Positions 1 through 13,710 of a stretch of DNA of 64,000 nucleotides are shown here, one piece after another. The position numbers and the translations under genes were made by a program. The stretch's first letter is position 1; each line of letters begins with the position of its first letter. This DNA comes from Apostichopus japonicus. Its lineage: Eukaryota > Echinodermata > Holothuroidea > Aspidochirotida > Stichopodidae. The notes under the pieces were generated by a model. It did no database searches and was not told the DNA's origin. It was given only the letters and a program-made list of their open reading frames with translations. The DNA is taken from the NCBI RefSeq assembly GCF_037975245.1, contig NC_092567.1, forward strand, positions 26,814,376 to 26,878,375. Reading direction: 5' to 3'.

Positions 1-1251
1 AGATGTGGAGCAAGCTTTTCTTTGGCAGTCAGTATATATTTTCGAAGAATGACATATGCTTCGGGTATCATTTTTCTGTGAATCACCAATATAATTTCTT
101 AATTTTTCATCTCAAGTACTTCATCTTCAGTAAAAATATTACAAACACGGAAATGAGATATAGGGATTTTTTATATAAGTTAAAATTTGCTATTAAACTT
201 GAGAAAGAACTAAAGCAAAGAGGCAAAGCTTGTATTTCTTACGAGTAGTTAATAGACTCATTTAGTAATTGCACTATACTGTTCAGCTAATTACGATGCA
301 TTATTGTTTTTAATGTACTTATCATTACTTGTAAAAGGTCGTTGACCTTATTGTATTCAAATATGTACGAATTGGCACAATTAAGATTGTTACCATAGAG
401 ATACCAAGCGTGGTAAAAAGAAAGAAAGGAAAAGACGCTTTATTCCGGTTGGCATTGTCATGAAGAGGTACAGTAGCTCTCATATCTGCCTGCATGTGTC
501 CGATATATTTTAGGTATGATCTCATTGGTCAGGTCAGGGTAGAGGGGGACTCCTGGGTCAAGGAGGTCATAGCCTCGGGGCCGAGTCAATTTGGAGGGGG
601 GAGGTGGACAATATGGGATAAACAATAATATATTCTCACTTTAACAACTGAATATACTTAAAGAATAACAAAGATTTTAAAAAGACGGTCCCGAATAGAA
701 TACACTCTCGAAATAATACCTCTGAGGAGAGGACTCATATCCATCACAGAAGTCTTTGCCCATTTTGTGTGTTTGTGTCTTATTATAGAATGTCAACTGC
801 GGATTTGAAGCCCAATTAGGTTTTTTTTTTTTGGGGGGGGAGGAGTGTAAAATTGAAATTTTATTGGTTTAATATTATTTCCGTTGTTGTTTTTCTTTCC
901 CTTTGAATCTTTTATAGATGATCTACTTGTAAAATTTCTATTTATTTAAGACCTCCTCAGCTTTTTCGTATTTCAGAAACTTAAAGTATTTATTTTTCTC
1001 GACAAGAGATTTCTAAGTCCGTTCTTTGTTTATAACCTTGGAGGCTTTGTTATGATTCTGTTTTCCCTATTAAAAGTGTAATCATATTCGATAGGGAGAA
1101 CAAGTAATATTTGTTACGACAGCTTCCCCACCTCCGATGGTCAAAGGTTGTTATAATTTCCTTAGATTGTAACACGTTAAAACTTGATTAACAATAAGTT
1201 TGCTAACAACTTACTTTCCTTGAGAACCTGACTCTCCAAGTTATAGAACCG
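1..1251. other. No gene seen
   Basis: No exon-like frame with splice sites and no recognisable family was found. A short open frame at 3-248 resembles the region near 18300-18480 in places (an AT-rich diverged dispersed repeat), and neither looks like a protein gene. A run of T followed by G lies near 822-840. Confidence 0.5.
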
Positions 1252-4200
1252 CACTGAAAACTTAAATTGGTTCACCGACTAACATAACATTAGTCCATCT
1301 GGTGCCTCTCCCGACTAACATAGCCTTGGTCAGTTGCTATACCGACTAATTTATTCCTTAGTCAGTTGGATTTCTTAGTCGGTCATCTTAGTCCGTCAGC
1401 TTAGTCGATCAACAATTTCTCAGTCGGTAAATGTATATTAGTCAGTTACATTAGTTGGTGACATTAGTCGGTCTTTACCGACTAATTTATATGAGCCACC
1501 GACTAGTTTATAGCAGGTTTTACATTAGTCAGGATGGTGCCTCTCCCGACTAACCTTTCTTAGTCCGTATCGACTGACTAGTTGCACCGACTAGATTCAC
1601 TGAAAGAATTAAACCCGACTAGTTTCACTGACTAGCATCACTGAAAGAAAAGAGAGAAGAAGAAACAAATAATGTGTACGTTGGCAGTATTTATTTCTGA
1701 TAAAACTTCTGATGTCTACAAAAGGCTGACTTTCGACAGATAGAGAAGAAATCACTGTAAATAAAATCTGAAAATCTGATTTTTTTTTTCCAACAAAGTT
1801 AAGACAAGTTAATGGATCAAACATGAATCGCAAAAGTATAGCACTGCACAATAATGCAAAGTTGAATCTTGGGCAAGGGTTCCTCATGACTTTCCTTTTA
1901 AAGTGGTACCCCAAATCGACACCAGTTAAGTCTTCACGAACAAAGAGTGTTTCTCTTAACCACAAATGGCCTCCCACTTGTCTTCAGGAAGCCAAAATCT
2001 GCACCATTATTGACCTGTGAACAGAAAATATGATATACGTGTAAGAACAGATACAGATATAGCACATGATAACTCACATTATCATAAACATACATTTACA
2101 TTAAAATTTTATAACATATTGGGAGGTATACATTTAAATCTAGGTCCCTCAAATTATAAGCCAGGAATAGCAGCTTTACCGAATTATTATTAGCTTTGCA
2201 CAGCATAACACCAAGTTATTTCTCAAAGCTTAATAATTATGTTAATCATGTTAATAATGATCCCAACAGACCGGGATCCCAGAGGGTTTGGTTAGCTGGG
2301 AAGGTAACCAATTGCCTTGTACATCACAATGTTCACAGTGCATTCCTGTATATGAAACCAGACGACTGGCAAACCGACTGTGGTGGGTGTGGCTGGGAGA
2401 GCAATTTTAAAGTCACCTGATAGCTAACCTAGATCAGTTTTCATGGTAACACATCAAAGTAAGTACAATATGTCAGGTATGGCCCCAAGAGCAACAAATG
2501 GCCATTGCCAGTAATTATTGGTGGTGGGGTACCCCTGCCAGTGATCTATATTTGACCCCTCAAGGCTGACCTAGGTCAGCTCATGAGGTAACCACTTGAA
2601 ACCTACTGGAAAATGTTGGTTAGGGCTTCAGATACAACTGATGGGCATTGCCAGTAATTTATATTGGGGGGGGGGTACCCCTGCCAGTAGACCCCCAAAA
2701 TGCCCATTCCCTCATTGACCTAGGTCAGCTCATGAGATAACCAGTTGAAAAATTACTGGAAAATGATAGGTATCACTTCATATGTAAGGGATGGGCATTT
2801 CCAGTCATTTACATTGGTGGGGTAACCCTGCCAGTAGACCCCCAAAATGCCCATCCCCCATTGACCTAGATTAGCTCATGAGGTAACCAGTTGAAAACTA
2901 CTGTAAAATGATTGGCAGGACTCTATATATATGTAAGGGATGGGCATTTCCAGTAATTTATATTAGTGGGGTACCCCTGCCAGTAAACCCCCAAAAAGCC
3001 CCCCCCCCCCTCATTGATCAAGGTCAGCTCATGATTTAACCAGTTGAAAACTACTGGAAAATTATTAACAGGATTCTATATGTAAGGGATGGGCGGACTC
3101 TGGCAGTGGTGGCCCACCAATATAAAATACTGGAAATGCCCATCCTTACATATGAAGTGATACCTATCATTTTCCTGTAGGTTTCAACTGGTCAAATCAT
3201 GAGCTCACCTAGGTCAATGAGGGGATGGGCATATTGGGGGTCTACTGGCAGGGGTACCCCACCAATAAAAATTACTGGCAATGCCCATCCCTTGTATCTG
3301 AAGTCCTAACCAACATTTTCCAGTAGGTTTCAAGTGGTTACCTCATGAGCTGACCTAGGTCAGCCGTGAGGGGTCAATTATAGATCACTGGCAGGGGTAC
3401 CCCACCACCATTAATTACTGGCAATGGCCATTTGTTGCTCTTGGGGCCATACCTGACACATTGTTCTTACTTTGATGTGGTTACCATGAAAGCTGCTCTA
3501 GGTTAGCTATTAGGTGACTTTAAAATTGCTCTCCCAGCCACATCCACCACAGTCGGTTTGCCAGTCGTCAGGTTTCATATACAGGAATGCATTGTGAACA
3601 TTGTGATGTACCAGGCAATTGGTTACCTTCCCAGCTAACCAAACCCTCTGGACTCCCACTCTACAGATCAGTGAAAATTTGACCAAACTTATGAAGCTTG
3701 CACGTAAATGATAAACTAGACTGTTTTTTTTTTAAAACAGGTTATGAAAAGTATCTTAAATATCATTAAACAGTTGGGTACAATAGTTAAACTCACTCTT
3801 CCATCTTTTTTCTCTATGGTACTTGTTCCTTTGCTTTTTGGACTCTTGGATAAACTCTTTTGTTCTGCGAAGGGTACCAATATATCATCTTAAAACATGT
3901 CTTTAAGCCATATATAACACAGTTCTCCTCTTCTGTTGTTGCCTCCACACTGGTGTCGTACATCACAGGAAAGCTCACCCTTGACTTAGATATTTGGCTT
4001 TTCAATTCCTGCTGGAAAAAAGAAACAGCAAAGTATTCATCATTTGAAAAAAAAAAAAAAAAGTTGTCACCACAAAGTTATGTGAGATTTGCTTCCACTA
4101 TAGTCTCAAAAAAACAATCCCAAAGTTTGAAGCAGACTGTATAAAGCTGAAAATTTGAACGAGAGTGTCATCACCATTGCAACCAGAATCAAATGCCCAG

Positions 4201-5903
4201 AATACAGAGATAATAAAACATGGGCTAAATCTTTGTTTGTTTTTATGATCTTTAAAAATATAAAATTTTAGAAACAGAAATGCACTGAGCCAACTTATTT
4301 ATAGGCCTAATCGTTTTTAGTTGTTGTTTTGCTTGCTCACATAACAAGCCTGTTTAGACCTAGGCTAGAGGAGAATCAGTACTTTGTTACACTAAGTTTG
4401 TCTACGGTCGTTTTGATTTAGTCTTACTAGTAGTACTAAAGTATATAATGGACCGGCGAAGACTAGAGAATACCCAGAGTTTTAGCAACTGCGTTAAACT
4501 GTATCATCTGATCTATTATTTACGCCAATGAGTTTCATTCAATCTACAGTAGGATCAAAAAGAGAAAACTAATTAATCTTAACCTTTAAACTTTGCTACT
4601 AAACAGATATGCTTGAATTACAAATAAATGTCAAAAAAACATCATAATCTAAGAATCGATGCATATACATACACATAAACAGAATAATTTGAATTCGCGC
4701 AAGTGAACCCTGCACTACATTGGACAGTAAAAAAACGTGCAATTAGACCAAACTAAACATACTAAATTTTCCGTTACTTCTACATAAAATATCAATACAA
4801 ATACAACAACTTACTCTTTTGGCAGTATACTAAAAGCACATGTTATAATAACTTCAGACTATCAAGCTTTCCTGAGAAAAAAACGGTTAATACTTCTTAC
4901 AGTAAGCAAGTCGACCGTGAAGGAATGTCGCAATTGTTTCCTGGGCGTGACCGGAAATTAAATACTAAAAAATGATAAATGAAAAGGTTAAATAGAACTG
5001 AAGCGTGCATCCTGACTGCTCGCAACATATAATACCGTTGACTAGCCAACATAATGTGTTCAGCCGACTGTGACTGTACGTTTGAAGGTCTAGCCTTGCT
5101 TATTCAATATCACAAAGCCTACCCATTTAGATTCACATGGGAAATTACAGGAAATCTTTACCAAATGAGTGTAGACTTCAAATAAACTATTGAGCCTTAT
5201 AGTTCCAGCATTTGTTTGGGAATAAATTAGAAGATCATGTGCCACTGTTCAATCTAGCCCAATACACACATAACACATTGTTAATTGGTGTTTAGAATGC
5301 ACACTTTAGTGTTGAGAATGCACTGCAGTACCCAGTAGAAGCCTATAGGCTACTCACTGTCATTGCACTTGTGTATTGCGAAACGCCAACGTGACAACGG
5401 TAGCGTTACACTAACCATAATACAGTACTAGTGCCAGTGGCCTAACAATTAACTTTAATTTTACCTTCTAGTTAAAGGAATAACAGGTAGGCCGATGATG
5501 CAGTTAATACCTCCATTCTTCTAAAGACCTTCTTGGGTGATTTACGGTTGAAAGTTGCTTAGAGTGATCGTATGAAACTATGCCAAGCCCAGCAAGCTGC
5601 CGTTGCCTCTCGGTTTCCAAATTGAAGTGAATCGAATTGGGTTAAAATACATTAGTCCGTCGACACCGACTAAGCTACGATTATGGCGTAAATCGGGTGT
5701 CCGTATCGTTCTTAGTCCATGGGTTAAAATACCTTAGTCCGTCGCCACCGACTAAGCTGAGATTATATTTTCCTTAGTCAGTGTAAACTAACTAAGAAGC
5801 AGCGATGAAACGAAGATTTTTGCTAGTCCGGGTGCATTGACTAACGTTAAAGACTAATTTAACGTTAGTCCGTTGCAATATTGACTAGTTTATTTTTTCA
5901 GTG
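1252..5903. mobile_element. Non-autonomous EnSpm/CACTA-like DNA transposon
   Basis: Seen: the left end reads CACTGAAAACTTAAA and the right end, read inward on the minus strand, reads CACTGAAAAAATAAA. Both ends carry many short TTAGTC/GACTAA motifs: roughly fifteen in 1280-1630 and about ten in 5650-5890, in both orientations. The two bases before the left end and after the right end are both CG; three bases do not match (ccg versus cgg). Known: EnSpm/CACTA elements have CACTR termini, 2-3 bp target duplications and repeated subterminal transposase-binding motifs. Inferred: this is one 4.65-kb element. No transposase frame is visible, so it would be non-autonomous. Alternative: two unrelated TTAGTC-rich repeats. 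Confidence 0.6.
2273..3657. repeat. Long inverted repeat (foldback) with internal tandem units
   Basis: The left arm from 2273 and the right arm ending at 3657 are reverse complements over about 550 bp, with scattered mismatches; the outer ends are GGGATCCCAGAGGGTTTGG and, on the minus strand, GGGAGTCCAGAGGGTTTGG. Each arm and the central part are built from diverged tandem units of roughly 150 bp sharing TGCCAGTA, GGGGTACCCCTGCCAGT and GACCTAGGTCAGCTCATGA. The structure could form a very long hairpin. It sits inside the CACTA-like element, so it is either that element's core or a nested foldback element. The open frames across it are not coding. Confidence 0.8.
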
Positions 5904-5921
5904 CGGAGACGTCGATTAATT

Positions 5922-6025
5922 GGAATCAATTTATTTGAATCGATTAATTTGAATCGATTAATTTGAATCGATTAATTGGAATCGATTAATTGGAATCGAT
6001 AAATTTGAATCGTTTAATTTGCATT
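5922..6025. repeat. Short tandem repeat of GAATCGATTAATT
   Basis: About seven imperfect copies of a 14-15 bp unit containing the palindromes ATCGAT and ATTAAT follow just after the right end of the CACTA-like element. Confidence 0.8.
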
Positions 6026-6029
6026 GATT

Positions 6030-7574
6030 TGATGTCTGTGCGATGGCAAATAATCGGAACGTGTCAAAAGGTGCTCGCAAGAGTAACCATATTTTAATCT
6101 CTAGGATATTTGTCAGATGCTAAACGACGGATAACCGGAAAGTTCGAGTAGTAAGTAAATATAGCCTTCCCGTACAGACGCACACTACGAGTAACTGTTC
6201 TTCCAGTTTCGTATCTCATTGCATTATGTCAATTAATATGCGTCAATTTTATAGGTATGCTGTATTGGCCCCAAATATGCTAGATATTGAAATATGGTCA
6301 CATTTGGTCAAAGTTCTTAAACTGTTTTTATTACAACCTCCGATGAAATTTTCCTCACTGGGACATTCAGTCATTTTGTGTGCTCTTTAAAATTGTCTGA
6401 GAACAATTTGGAGAGTAAAGACCTCCAGGAAAGTACTTCCTGAAAACTTCTAGCAATTATAGCGTGCTGTAATTTGAGGCCTATACTGACTACCTTTAAA
6501 CCCTGGTTTATTATCGGTACATGATTGAATCAATTCACATATGTTTACTTGGTCTTTATTTTAATTGGAATTCGAACAAATGATGAACTTAGCAAAGAAG
6601 CTTGCAATATAAAAATGTACAGTAAAGAACTTATGAGACTGTTAAATCATTTAATAATACACTTTAAAGTTTTACGGTAGTTGATGCAACACTTTAAAAT
6701 CGTAATGTATTTGATGTTACACTTTAAAGTGGTCACGTATATCATGTAGCACTTTAAATTGTTAAGCGTATTTGATAATATTAGGAATGGCTAAATATTT
6801 AAAATAGACGCAACACAGACCGTCATTTCAAGCTGAAAGGCTTAACCGTAAATATAATCTCTATCGTCTAGACATGTTACCATGGTAACACCTTGTCAAG
6901 CTTCAAGAAATCTTTGACTGGAGTTTCTATCATTGTCCTCCGAATTTTTCCTTAAATTCCGGAAGACAGTCTGAAGGACACACTTGTCTTACGAGTACCA
7001 ACACTGCATTCCTCTTGGTATAAGTACGATATGCGAGTACAAATTTCGAGTACAATCACGTGGTATTTCCTTGGGATCTATACATACATATCAAACTTCC
7101 CCGTGCATGAGTACAAGTATGCTAGAATTCGACTACAGATCTAGACTCACTACGAGTCTGCTATATAGACAGTGTGTATAAAGAAGTTTGCAATTACCAT
7201 TCAGGGTGACCACTTTTTGTCTGCCTAGCATATTTCGGATGAATTATTTCAGCGTCGATCAAGGTCTGTGTTACATCTATTGATGTGATCCTAATATGAA
7301 CTGATACCTCAAAAAAGTCCAAAATGACAAGAATTTTAATTTATTTTACAATATTTTCACATCATTTTTTAAAATTCAAATCCATAACGTATAATGGTTT
7401 AACATATTGATAGAAAAACATAAAGTTACAGTCACGTGAGACAGTTAAAAGTGTAAAACCAACAAATTATTCGTGGAAATTGAAAAGGAAACCTGACAAC
7501 AAGTAAATCAAAAATGACTAGATGAAGAAAAGTTGAAACATGCAATGAGCTATTGTCATGAATGAACCCTTGTA
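6030..7574. other. Intergenic, no gene; one short tandem repeat
   Basis: No exon with convincing splice sites was found. At about 6656-6790 three to four copies of a roughly 54-bp unit begin with CACTTTAAA. Nothing else is recognised. Confidence 0.5.
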
Positions 7575-7766
7575 TATGGCGCGCTGTTCGCACCATATAT
7601 ATGTTGCCGTCGTAGAAACTTACGTTGCCGTCGCGGTTTCTTATATTGCCGTCGCGAAAACGTAGCTTTCTGACCCCAAAACGTACGATGCCGTCATGGA
7701 AACTTAAGCATAAGCTTTAGTTTCTGCAGGGCGACAACATAAAAATAGTACAAACGGCGCGCCATA
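7575..7766. mobile_element. 192-bp MITE with TATGGCGCGC terminal inverted repeats
   Basis: The ends TATGGCGCGC...GCGCGCCATA are inverted repeats extending about 38 bp with a few mismatches; both arms continue through GTTYGYAC to TATGTTG. The six bases CTTGTA lie directly outside both ends (7569-7574 and 7767-7772), as expected for a target duplication. The interior repeats a GTTGCCGTCG motif. It is too short to code for anything. The superfamily is not assigned. Confidence 0.75.
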
Positions 7767-8104
7767 CTTGTACTTACATTACTAGGTGTTCCTAACATAT
7801 TAGGAACCAGCTGTAATTTCTATTTAGTCTGAAAGTACTTAATTGCGCTACACAACTGTTCCTTTCCTTTTTTTCCTGAACAGTTCTGGGCTGGAGAGTG
7901 GTAAAGGGGTAGCGGTTGGGGTCGAATAGTATATAAGGTCACGACAAGCTTATACGTTGTCTTAATATAACGAACATTCATTCCAATGAAAAAGAGTCGC
8001 TTTAAAGTTGTCCAAATACCCTTAGTATTGGAAACCCTGATAATGTAGAGGTCGCACCAAAATTGTAGATGTTTTTCATCAAAATAAACAAATTTGTGCG
8101 ATAC

Positions 8105-8285
8105 AAGAAGACTAATATTTGCCCAAATTGATCTCGATAGTTGAAGAATAATATTAGCCCATATTTATCTCGATAGTTGAAGAATAATATTAGCCCAAAT
8201 TGATCTATATAGTTCAAGACTAATATTTGCCCAAAATTGATCTCGATAGTTGAAGAATAATATTGGCCCAAATTGATCTCGATAT
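8105..8285. repeat. Tandem repeat, about 55 bp, 3-4 copies
   Basis: Copies share GCCCAAATTGATCTCGATAG followed by TTGAAGAATAATATT. The frame across it on the minus strand is repeat-derived. It lies about 400 bp beyond the 3' end of tetraspanin gene 1. Confidence 0.8.
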
Positions 8286-8693
8286 AGTTTAAGTCTGTAT
8301 ATGGTGTTGCTTAACATAATTCAGTTTATTAAAGTGCAATTAGTCACAGAGGAGATTCTTCGATTCATTTCTTTCTGACATGATTTGTTAGTCTATATCT
8401 AGGAAACCCCAATGCGCATGTGCAACCATGTATCATGTGACTATGCTCAGTTTTCTGTGAGCACTTTCTTTCCCCAGATTCACATTCAAATATATTACGT
8501 CATTCGTAACAGACATCAAAATTGTTTCAGAATAATATGGCTTCTCATATCCTTACAAAGTTCTCTTCTTTAATACAACATAAACGTAATAAAAATTACT
8601 TTTTTTTCAAATTTTTGCCTTAATTTCAAATAACCACTTATTACCGAATAAAACGTTTTTTTTCATTTATATCATTGCACTCATTTATTCAAA

Positions 8694-11600
8694 CTATGCC
8701 TTCTCTTGAACCGCATCAATCACACAACAGGAGAACATCATTGCAATTATCTGTCAAAATAATTTGAAAAAAAAACATTGGGAAAATTAAGTAGTCATAG
8801 CCGCCTCGTATTGAGCATGTTAGAGTTATAATATCTCACATTATTAAATGAAATACAATGAAGGAGAAAAAATGAAATACAGCTTAGATTTATATTACCA
8901 CCAACAAACAATGTTGACAGAGTTTGTTTTAGTTAGTTTATCCTATACGCCGGGTAAAATACACACTTTCTGTGTCAAATAAAGTAAGTTAATCGAAGGG
9001 CACACGTAAGGTAAATGTAAGCCCAAGGTAAGTTAAAGGCAGGGTAAAAGTTAGGAACATGTATTATTAATGGAATGTTAAAGGAATTGTTTATATTAAC
9101 TTAAGGAAAGCTGACAGTGTGTTTAAACTAAAGGTAATGATAAAGGTAATATAGGATGGAATTTAAAGGCAAGTTAAAACTCAATGTATGTAGGTAAGAT
9201 TTAGGGAAGATATGTTCAATAATAGTAATAAGGATAGGGTTTAAGGGTAAGCTAGAAAAGAGGTTAACAGAAGATAATTGTTAAATAAATGTTAATGTAT
9301 TGTTAAATCAAGATATAGAGGTAAGGGCAAGGTGTGGTTAACACAAGGTCGTACTAGAAAGACAAATGTAAGGTCAATGTAAAGGAATGCTGGAATGCCA
9401 TGTTCAGGAGAACGCATCATATATCTTACCTCGAAAACCAGAACACCCAAGCACACACCTGCCAAGATAGCAATGTTGGATTCTATCTTACCAATACTTG
9501 CTGCAACGCAGCCCTATGAAAGAAAAGAATGACATACAACTTTAGGGTGAGTGATTTTTGTTGTTGTTGATTTTTTTGCTTTAAAAGAGCTTGACGTTTG
9601 TTCATATGTTTTCTTGTGTTTGAAAAGAATGACTCTTTTCCATTCCCTCCCACTTCCCTCCCACTCCCCTCCCACTTAACTTAGAGATAAAGCCCAACTA
9701 ATTCTAAACTCTAAGATATGTTTGATTTGATATTAATCTATGGGTCATTAGCGGATTCAATATATTTCAGCATATATAGATCCTGTAGGTATTTGGAACT
9801 TTCTCTTAACACAATTAAACTATTTTACGTTCGCCTGGAGAGTTAACTGAAAGTAGGGTAGCACATGCCAGTTGAAAACAATCTATGCTCTAACAGCCTT
9901 GCAAAGTGATGGAATTGTGTTCAGACACCTTTTCCTTTATTCAACATTTCGAATACAAAAAAACAACCTAAGAAAGAATAGAAAAGTTACAGATAGCAGT
10001 AACATTAATTCATGTTGTCCATACTGCATGGGAAAACGGCCTTCTTATGTATGTAAGCAAAGAAGGAACGTTACGGCCTTCCTTCTACCCTCAAACCCCT
10101 TAATCCATATTGTGTACGTTATTGCAGTGGGCGCAGGTACTGGTAATGGGACCAATCCAAGACATATCACCAAATAGGACTGAGCAGGGCATATATAATA
10201 TAGTTATATATATAGTTATATATATATATAGTTACATCGAGATTCAGTCTGTATTATATTTTATGCAAATAAAGGTAAACCTTGATAATATTTCTGATGA
10301 GATGTTACAGATTAATATACTTACCGGCTCGTGTCGTGTGGGTGATGTATAACTACACGGGTCTGGAGGGGTCGTCGCAGTACAGCAGGAGGGTGGTAAC
10401 TTTCCTTCCTCTACCTGCCACACTGAATCTGTGTAATCAGTGTAATTATAGGCACCGCAACATTCAAACTACAAAACAATGGAGGTAACATATATATACA
10501 TTAAAACACAATAGGCCTAATTAAAGAAAACGGACCGTCTTTTGCTAAAAACGTGAATAGTTAATTGCTTTCTCCACCTTTAAAAAGGGAACATATAAAT
10601 AATCTAACCCCTTGTGATCAATGTTGTGATCGCAAACCCTTTTAGGGATTTTGGAGGGTCGTTAAAAGACAATTGGAGAAAGAAGGACGTGGAACAAATA
10701 GGTGCGATGTCATAGATGCACTGAGAGATGAACTTGATTTTTTATGAATTTATTTCCATCAATTCACAATTGTTTAATTTCCTTCAGCAAGCAAGCACGG
10801 AATGCACAATAATGTGAACACACCATTATTTTCCCTAAGTTTGTTAAACTTTTCACCCTTTAGTGATATATGTTGATTCGTATCCATGAATCCAAGGCCA
10901 CATCGATAGAATCAATCCATGAAATGTACAAACAAACAAAATCACATACTCGAACTTTACATTCTAGTATATTTCTCTCGTATTTGTTTTTTCATTTAGA
11001 TCATAGCAAAACATTTTATGTATGGCAGAATCGATCCTGCGAGATTCGAAAGGTAAGAAAATGCTCCTTTCTTAGAGGGGAGATAATATATATATCTTCA
11101 GGGATTGATTCTAGTTTTAAGTCCGTCTATCATTAACTGCATGTAAGTTCGTCGTTATAGATGTCCATTTGTGTGTCTCCTTGCCCCCCCCTCACCCCTC
11201 CCCTCCCTCTCTCTCTCTCTCTATTTCCACCTCTACCTCTCTTCATCTCTCCACCCCTTACCACCTCTACCTCTCTCTATTCCTAAAATTTAATCTCTCT
11301 CTCTCTTTGAGTATCTGTCATTTAAAAAACTATATATGCAGCCTACCACACAGAGAGATAGACAATCAGACGGTCCTAAGTTGATAACAAACTGAGAAAA
11401 TAAGCTTAATATTTTCGATAGTCATAAGCTTTCGATTACCTTTTCTTGCATGTAATCTATTGTTTCTGTTGCGGAATTATATTCGCCGTAGCTCTCACTT
11501 ATTGTCTTCGTCATGCCCTCTGTCATTGATCCTTCCAGCTGTTAATGTCAAGAAATTTGAAAAATTATTTTTATTTTATTTTTAAATATCTCTGACTCCT

Positions 11601-13644
11601 TCCACCAGAACAAAGCAATATTTTATTTTTATTTATTTGCATTTTTAGTTTTTTTTTCTGGCGCAGAAAAGTATACTGAAAATGCAAACAACCATTTTAC
11701 TCATTACTGTACATAATGTATCGCTATATATTAATGTAAATAAGTAATAAAATAAAATATATCTAGCTCGGTTATAAATTCAAGTAAAATACAATGAAAT
11801 CAATATAAAAGTTACTCAAAAATGCGAAATATTACTAAGGAATTAAAAATAATTCGAGAGTAATTCGAATTTTTCACTGATACCAGATGCGAGCCAAAAA
11901 TTTCTCTGCTCATTTCAAAATAAAACACACACAAAATAAAATATGCAAAAAGATAACAAAACGAGAAATTCAAATTAATTCTAAAGATTATTAAACAGCG
12001 AGTTTTCAAAACTCTCGTTGGTTATAAATATGGCCATTATTCTTCACCATATGTTCGTGGATCAATAAAGATATTTAGTTATATATTCCATAAAGAATAA
12101 ATCACATCAAAATAACAAAATTCTTAGATAAAACCAAAAACATAAATATTTAGGACTTATTATATGTTTAGTTACTTACTTCGCCTTTATAGACCAAGGC
12201 CAGAATGCCAGCAGTCAGCTCACCAAGAACAATCAATAGCAGCAGACAGAAATACTAAAAATGAAAACAAAATAATGTAACACATTTTGGAAATAATTCA
12301 AAAAGCCGCTGCCCAACAAATATGGATAATTATTGACAAAATTATCCATTTCTAAGGCATTTTGGAATATAATTTAGATTGGGATTTGGGCTTCGGTTTA
12401 CATGTCAGAAATTTGTCGTTCAATTTCGTTCATTACGTACTTTTGAGCTGTGATAAAACTCCCAATGTGAAAAACACATCTTAGTATATGCCTACTAACT
12501 TTCACTGCAATCGTTTTACATGGTGATATTAGCTGTTCATCTCTGTAGTTTCATTATCAAGATATATTTGACTTTTGCTTTATCATTTGTTAACCCCTTC
12601 AATTAAGGGTATGATTCTCGAGTTTGCAAGTTTCAAACAACGTTCACCATACTATTGTTTAAGTCTGTTCTGTTTTACGCTGGTCATGCAAATCACCACC
12701 ACGAACATAGCTAACCCGCTACCTATTTCCTCCTCACTCGTACAATGATGTATCAACTATGCTTGATCTAATCATTTGCAAACTGAAATCACATTGACTA
12801 AAAATATTAGATCCCCTTTTCACCCTCCCTCGGATCCGTCAATCCCTCTCCATCTATACCCTAATGGGCTTTGCTTGATAATGGATCTGTAAACTGTTAT
12901 ACGATTTTGGGAACTACATCACCACTCACCCCACCCCCTCTCCCATCCACTACTTTTATTACCCACGCAAATAGAATTCTTGCCAATAAAACCCACCGTT
13001 TTCAAGAAACAGATGTTCTCCTTCATAGCTCCACAACAACCGCAAAATCCGACGATGAAACAGAAACATCCCAGCCCTAATATGATCCCAGCTACCGGTG
13101 TTATCTTATCCTCAGAAAATAGCTCTTCGAACCGACTGGCCTCTACTAGCATCCATATTCCCAACCCAACGAGAGCAAGACTAGACGCCTGTTGGAGAAT
13201 TTCAAGGAAGCAATTAAATATAAATTAACACTAATAAAAGTAATAAGATGATCTTATGGACATTATTTATAATGGTTGTGCGCATACTCAGACTATCAGA
13301 ACCTAGCAACGGTGATCGTCCATTGATGATATAAATATAGTTAACGTTAAGTCAGACGGAGCCTAGACGCCTAAGCGTATAGTTTAGCATATGGAAGTTT
13401 GTTAGGTCTGATCACGAGTAAATGTGTACTATTATTAGTTTATAATGGTGATATATATATATATATATACAGACACGCTCGCAGATTGATTCTTTACAAA
13501 CAACTGTAAACAGTTCGGTATTTTCAAGTATAAACCATGTATTTGATCGTGCGTTCTTGCTATAGCTGCTTGGAGAGCACTCAGTTAGGACAATTTTTCT
13601 ATACTGTACTGTCATGTCTCGTTTCAAATATATATATATCGTTT

Positions 13645-13710
<66 letters not shown>

